Origin: Rickettsia typhi
GTDB taxonomy: Bacteria > Pseudomonadota > Alphaproteobacteria > Rickettsiales > Deianiraeaceae
Direction: 5' to 3'
Length of the DNA stretch: 6,594 nt
NCBI GenBank assembly: GCA_945861605.1
Contig: CAMAVG010000054.1
Span: 1 to 6,594 of the forward strand
Each line of letters starts with the position of its first letter. The first letter of the stretch is position 1. The notes beneath the pieces were generated by a model. It made no database searches and was not told the origin of the DNA. It saw only the letters and a program-made list of their open reading frames with translations. The position numbers were made by a program, and so were the translations under genes. Of this stretch, positions 6,006-6,594 are shown piece by piece.

Positions 6006-6359
6006 TTATTTAATTAAATAATTGGTATTTTCTTCTTGAATGAGTAGTACTTTTGGTTGCCAATTGTGTGCTTTGATTTGCTCAATTTCGCAATATGCGC
6101 AAACGATTATGCGATCCCCCTTTTGAACGAGTCTGGCGGCTGCTCCGTTAATGCAAACTTCGCCTTGAATTTCAACCGGAACTGCGTATGTTGCGAATCT
6201 TTCACCGTTGTTTATGTTATAAATTTCCACTTTTTGGTAAGCCAAAATTCCTGCTTCCTTAAGAAGATTTTTGTCGATAAAAATTGAGCCTTCGTAAGTG
6301 AGTTCAGAATTTGTGACGATTGCACGGTGAAGTTTTGCTTGTAAAACGGTAATGTTCAT
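6006..6359 (-). CDS. panD: Aspartate 1-decarboxylase proenzyme
   Basis: PanD makes beta-alanine from L-aspartate for pantothenate and hence coenzyme A. It is made as a proenzyme that cuts itself at Gly24-Ser25, turning Ser25 into the pyruvoyl cofactor and giving a short beta chain and a longer alpha chain. The key positions are all present: K9 (AKLHRA), Y22 and the cleavage site YEGS with G24-S25, R54 and Y58 (GERFATY), and INGAAA at 70-75, whose Asn (N71) corresponds to the conserved N72 of E. coli, one residue earlier here. The length of 117 is slightly below the E. coli enzyme (126), within the family range. The ATG overlaps the serS stop as ATGA, and pepA begins 3 bp after its stop, so it is the middle gene of an apparent operon. 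No Shine-Dalgarno is visible. No other pantothenate genes are in the window. A complete panD implies that at least part of the pathway is retained. Confidence 0.97.
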   Translation of the reverse strand: MNITVLQAKLHRAIVTNSELTYEGSIFIDKNLLKEAGILAYQKVEIYNINNGERFATYAVPVEIQGEVCINGAAARLVQKGDRIIVCAYCEIEQIKAHNWQPKVLLIQEENTNYLIK

Positions 6360-6594
6360 AATGGTTTAATAACGCTTTTTCCCATGAAATTTTGTAAAAC
6401 TGTTGGGATTGTGATCGTGCCGTTTTCGTTTTGGTAGTTTTCTAAAATCGCGACAATAGTCCTTCCAACTGCCAAACTTGAGCCATTGAGTGTGTGCAGA
6501 AATGTCGTTTCTTTTTCGCCGGCTTTTTTGTATCGTGCCTGCATTCTGCGTGCTTGAAATGAACCAGTGTTTGAAATTGATGAAATTTCGCGAT
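6356..6594 (-). CDS. serS: Seryl-tRNA synthetase, C-terminal 78 residues only
   Basis: This is the end of a class II seryl-tRNA synthetase, which charges tRNA-Ser. The gene begins beyond the right edge. The visible part opens inside the catalytic core with class II motif 3, REISSISNTGSFQARR, whose final Arg residues contact ATP. The usual Cys of EISSCSN is Ile here. Next comes LHTLNGSSLAVGRTIVAILENYQ, given here only as its recognisable blocks HTLNGSSLAVGR and AILENYQ, a family hallmark. It closes with ITIPTVLQNFMG near the C-terminus, as in typical SerRS. The stop codon TGA (6358-6356) overlaps the panD start as ATGA. The N-terminal tRNA-binding coiled coil, motifs 1 and 2 and the promoter lie outside the window. 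Confidence 0.95.
   Translation of the reverse strand, partial: REISSISNTGSFQARRMQARYKKAGEKETTFLHTLNGSSLAVGRTIVAILENYQNENGTITIPTVLQNFMGKSVIKPL

Overview
The window looks like a compact, low-GC alphaproteobacterial chromosome segment. The best evidence is the GyrA sequence. It carries the alphaproteobacterial style of C-terminal domain, with an extra segment of about 50 residues between blades and a second HRGGKG box after the canonical QKRGGKG box. The AT-rich intergenic DNA, short gaps and overlapping genes would fit a host-associated lineage such as a Rickettsiales- or Holosporales-like one. That finer placement is inference and not certain.

Layout. (1) Positions 1-736, minus strand: two small lipoprotein genes in a row. 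The upstream one is a 56-residue peptide. The downstream one is a Pro/Gln-rich lipoprotein cut by the window edge, with its own promoter and ribosome binding site. Both mature proteins begin with the same spaced residues just after the lipidated Cys. (2) Positions 737-889: a 153-bp AT-rich divergent promoter region. (3) Positions 890-3828, plus strand: a complete gyrA overlapping by 4 bp a small two-helix membrane protein of the DUF2798 type. (4) Positions 3830-6594, minus strand: a tight cluster read serS (C-terminal end only), panD, pepA, then a GIY-YIG nuclease-like gene. The last gene is broken into two frames near 4185. The plus and minus blocks converge with a single base between their stop codons and no visible terminator.

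Function. Most of the content is housekeeping: DNA supercoiling (gyrA), seryl-tRNA charging (serS), beta-alanine production for pantothenate and CoA (panD), and peptide turnover (pepA). The serS-panD-pepA-nuclease order looks like one transcript, joined by ATGA overlaps or a 3-bp gap, with no obvious Shine-Dalgarno at the internal starts. No CRISPR array, tRNA, rRNA or insertion sequence was seen. I did not find a convincing new multi-gene system. The items most worth a second look are the paired lipoproteins and the frame-split nuclease.
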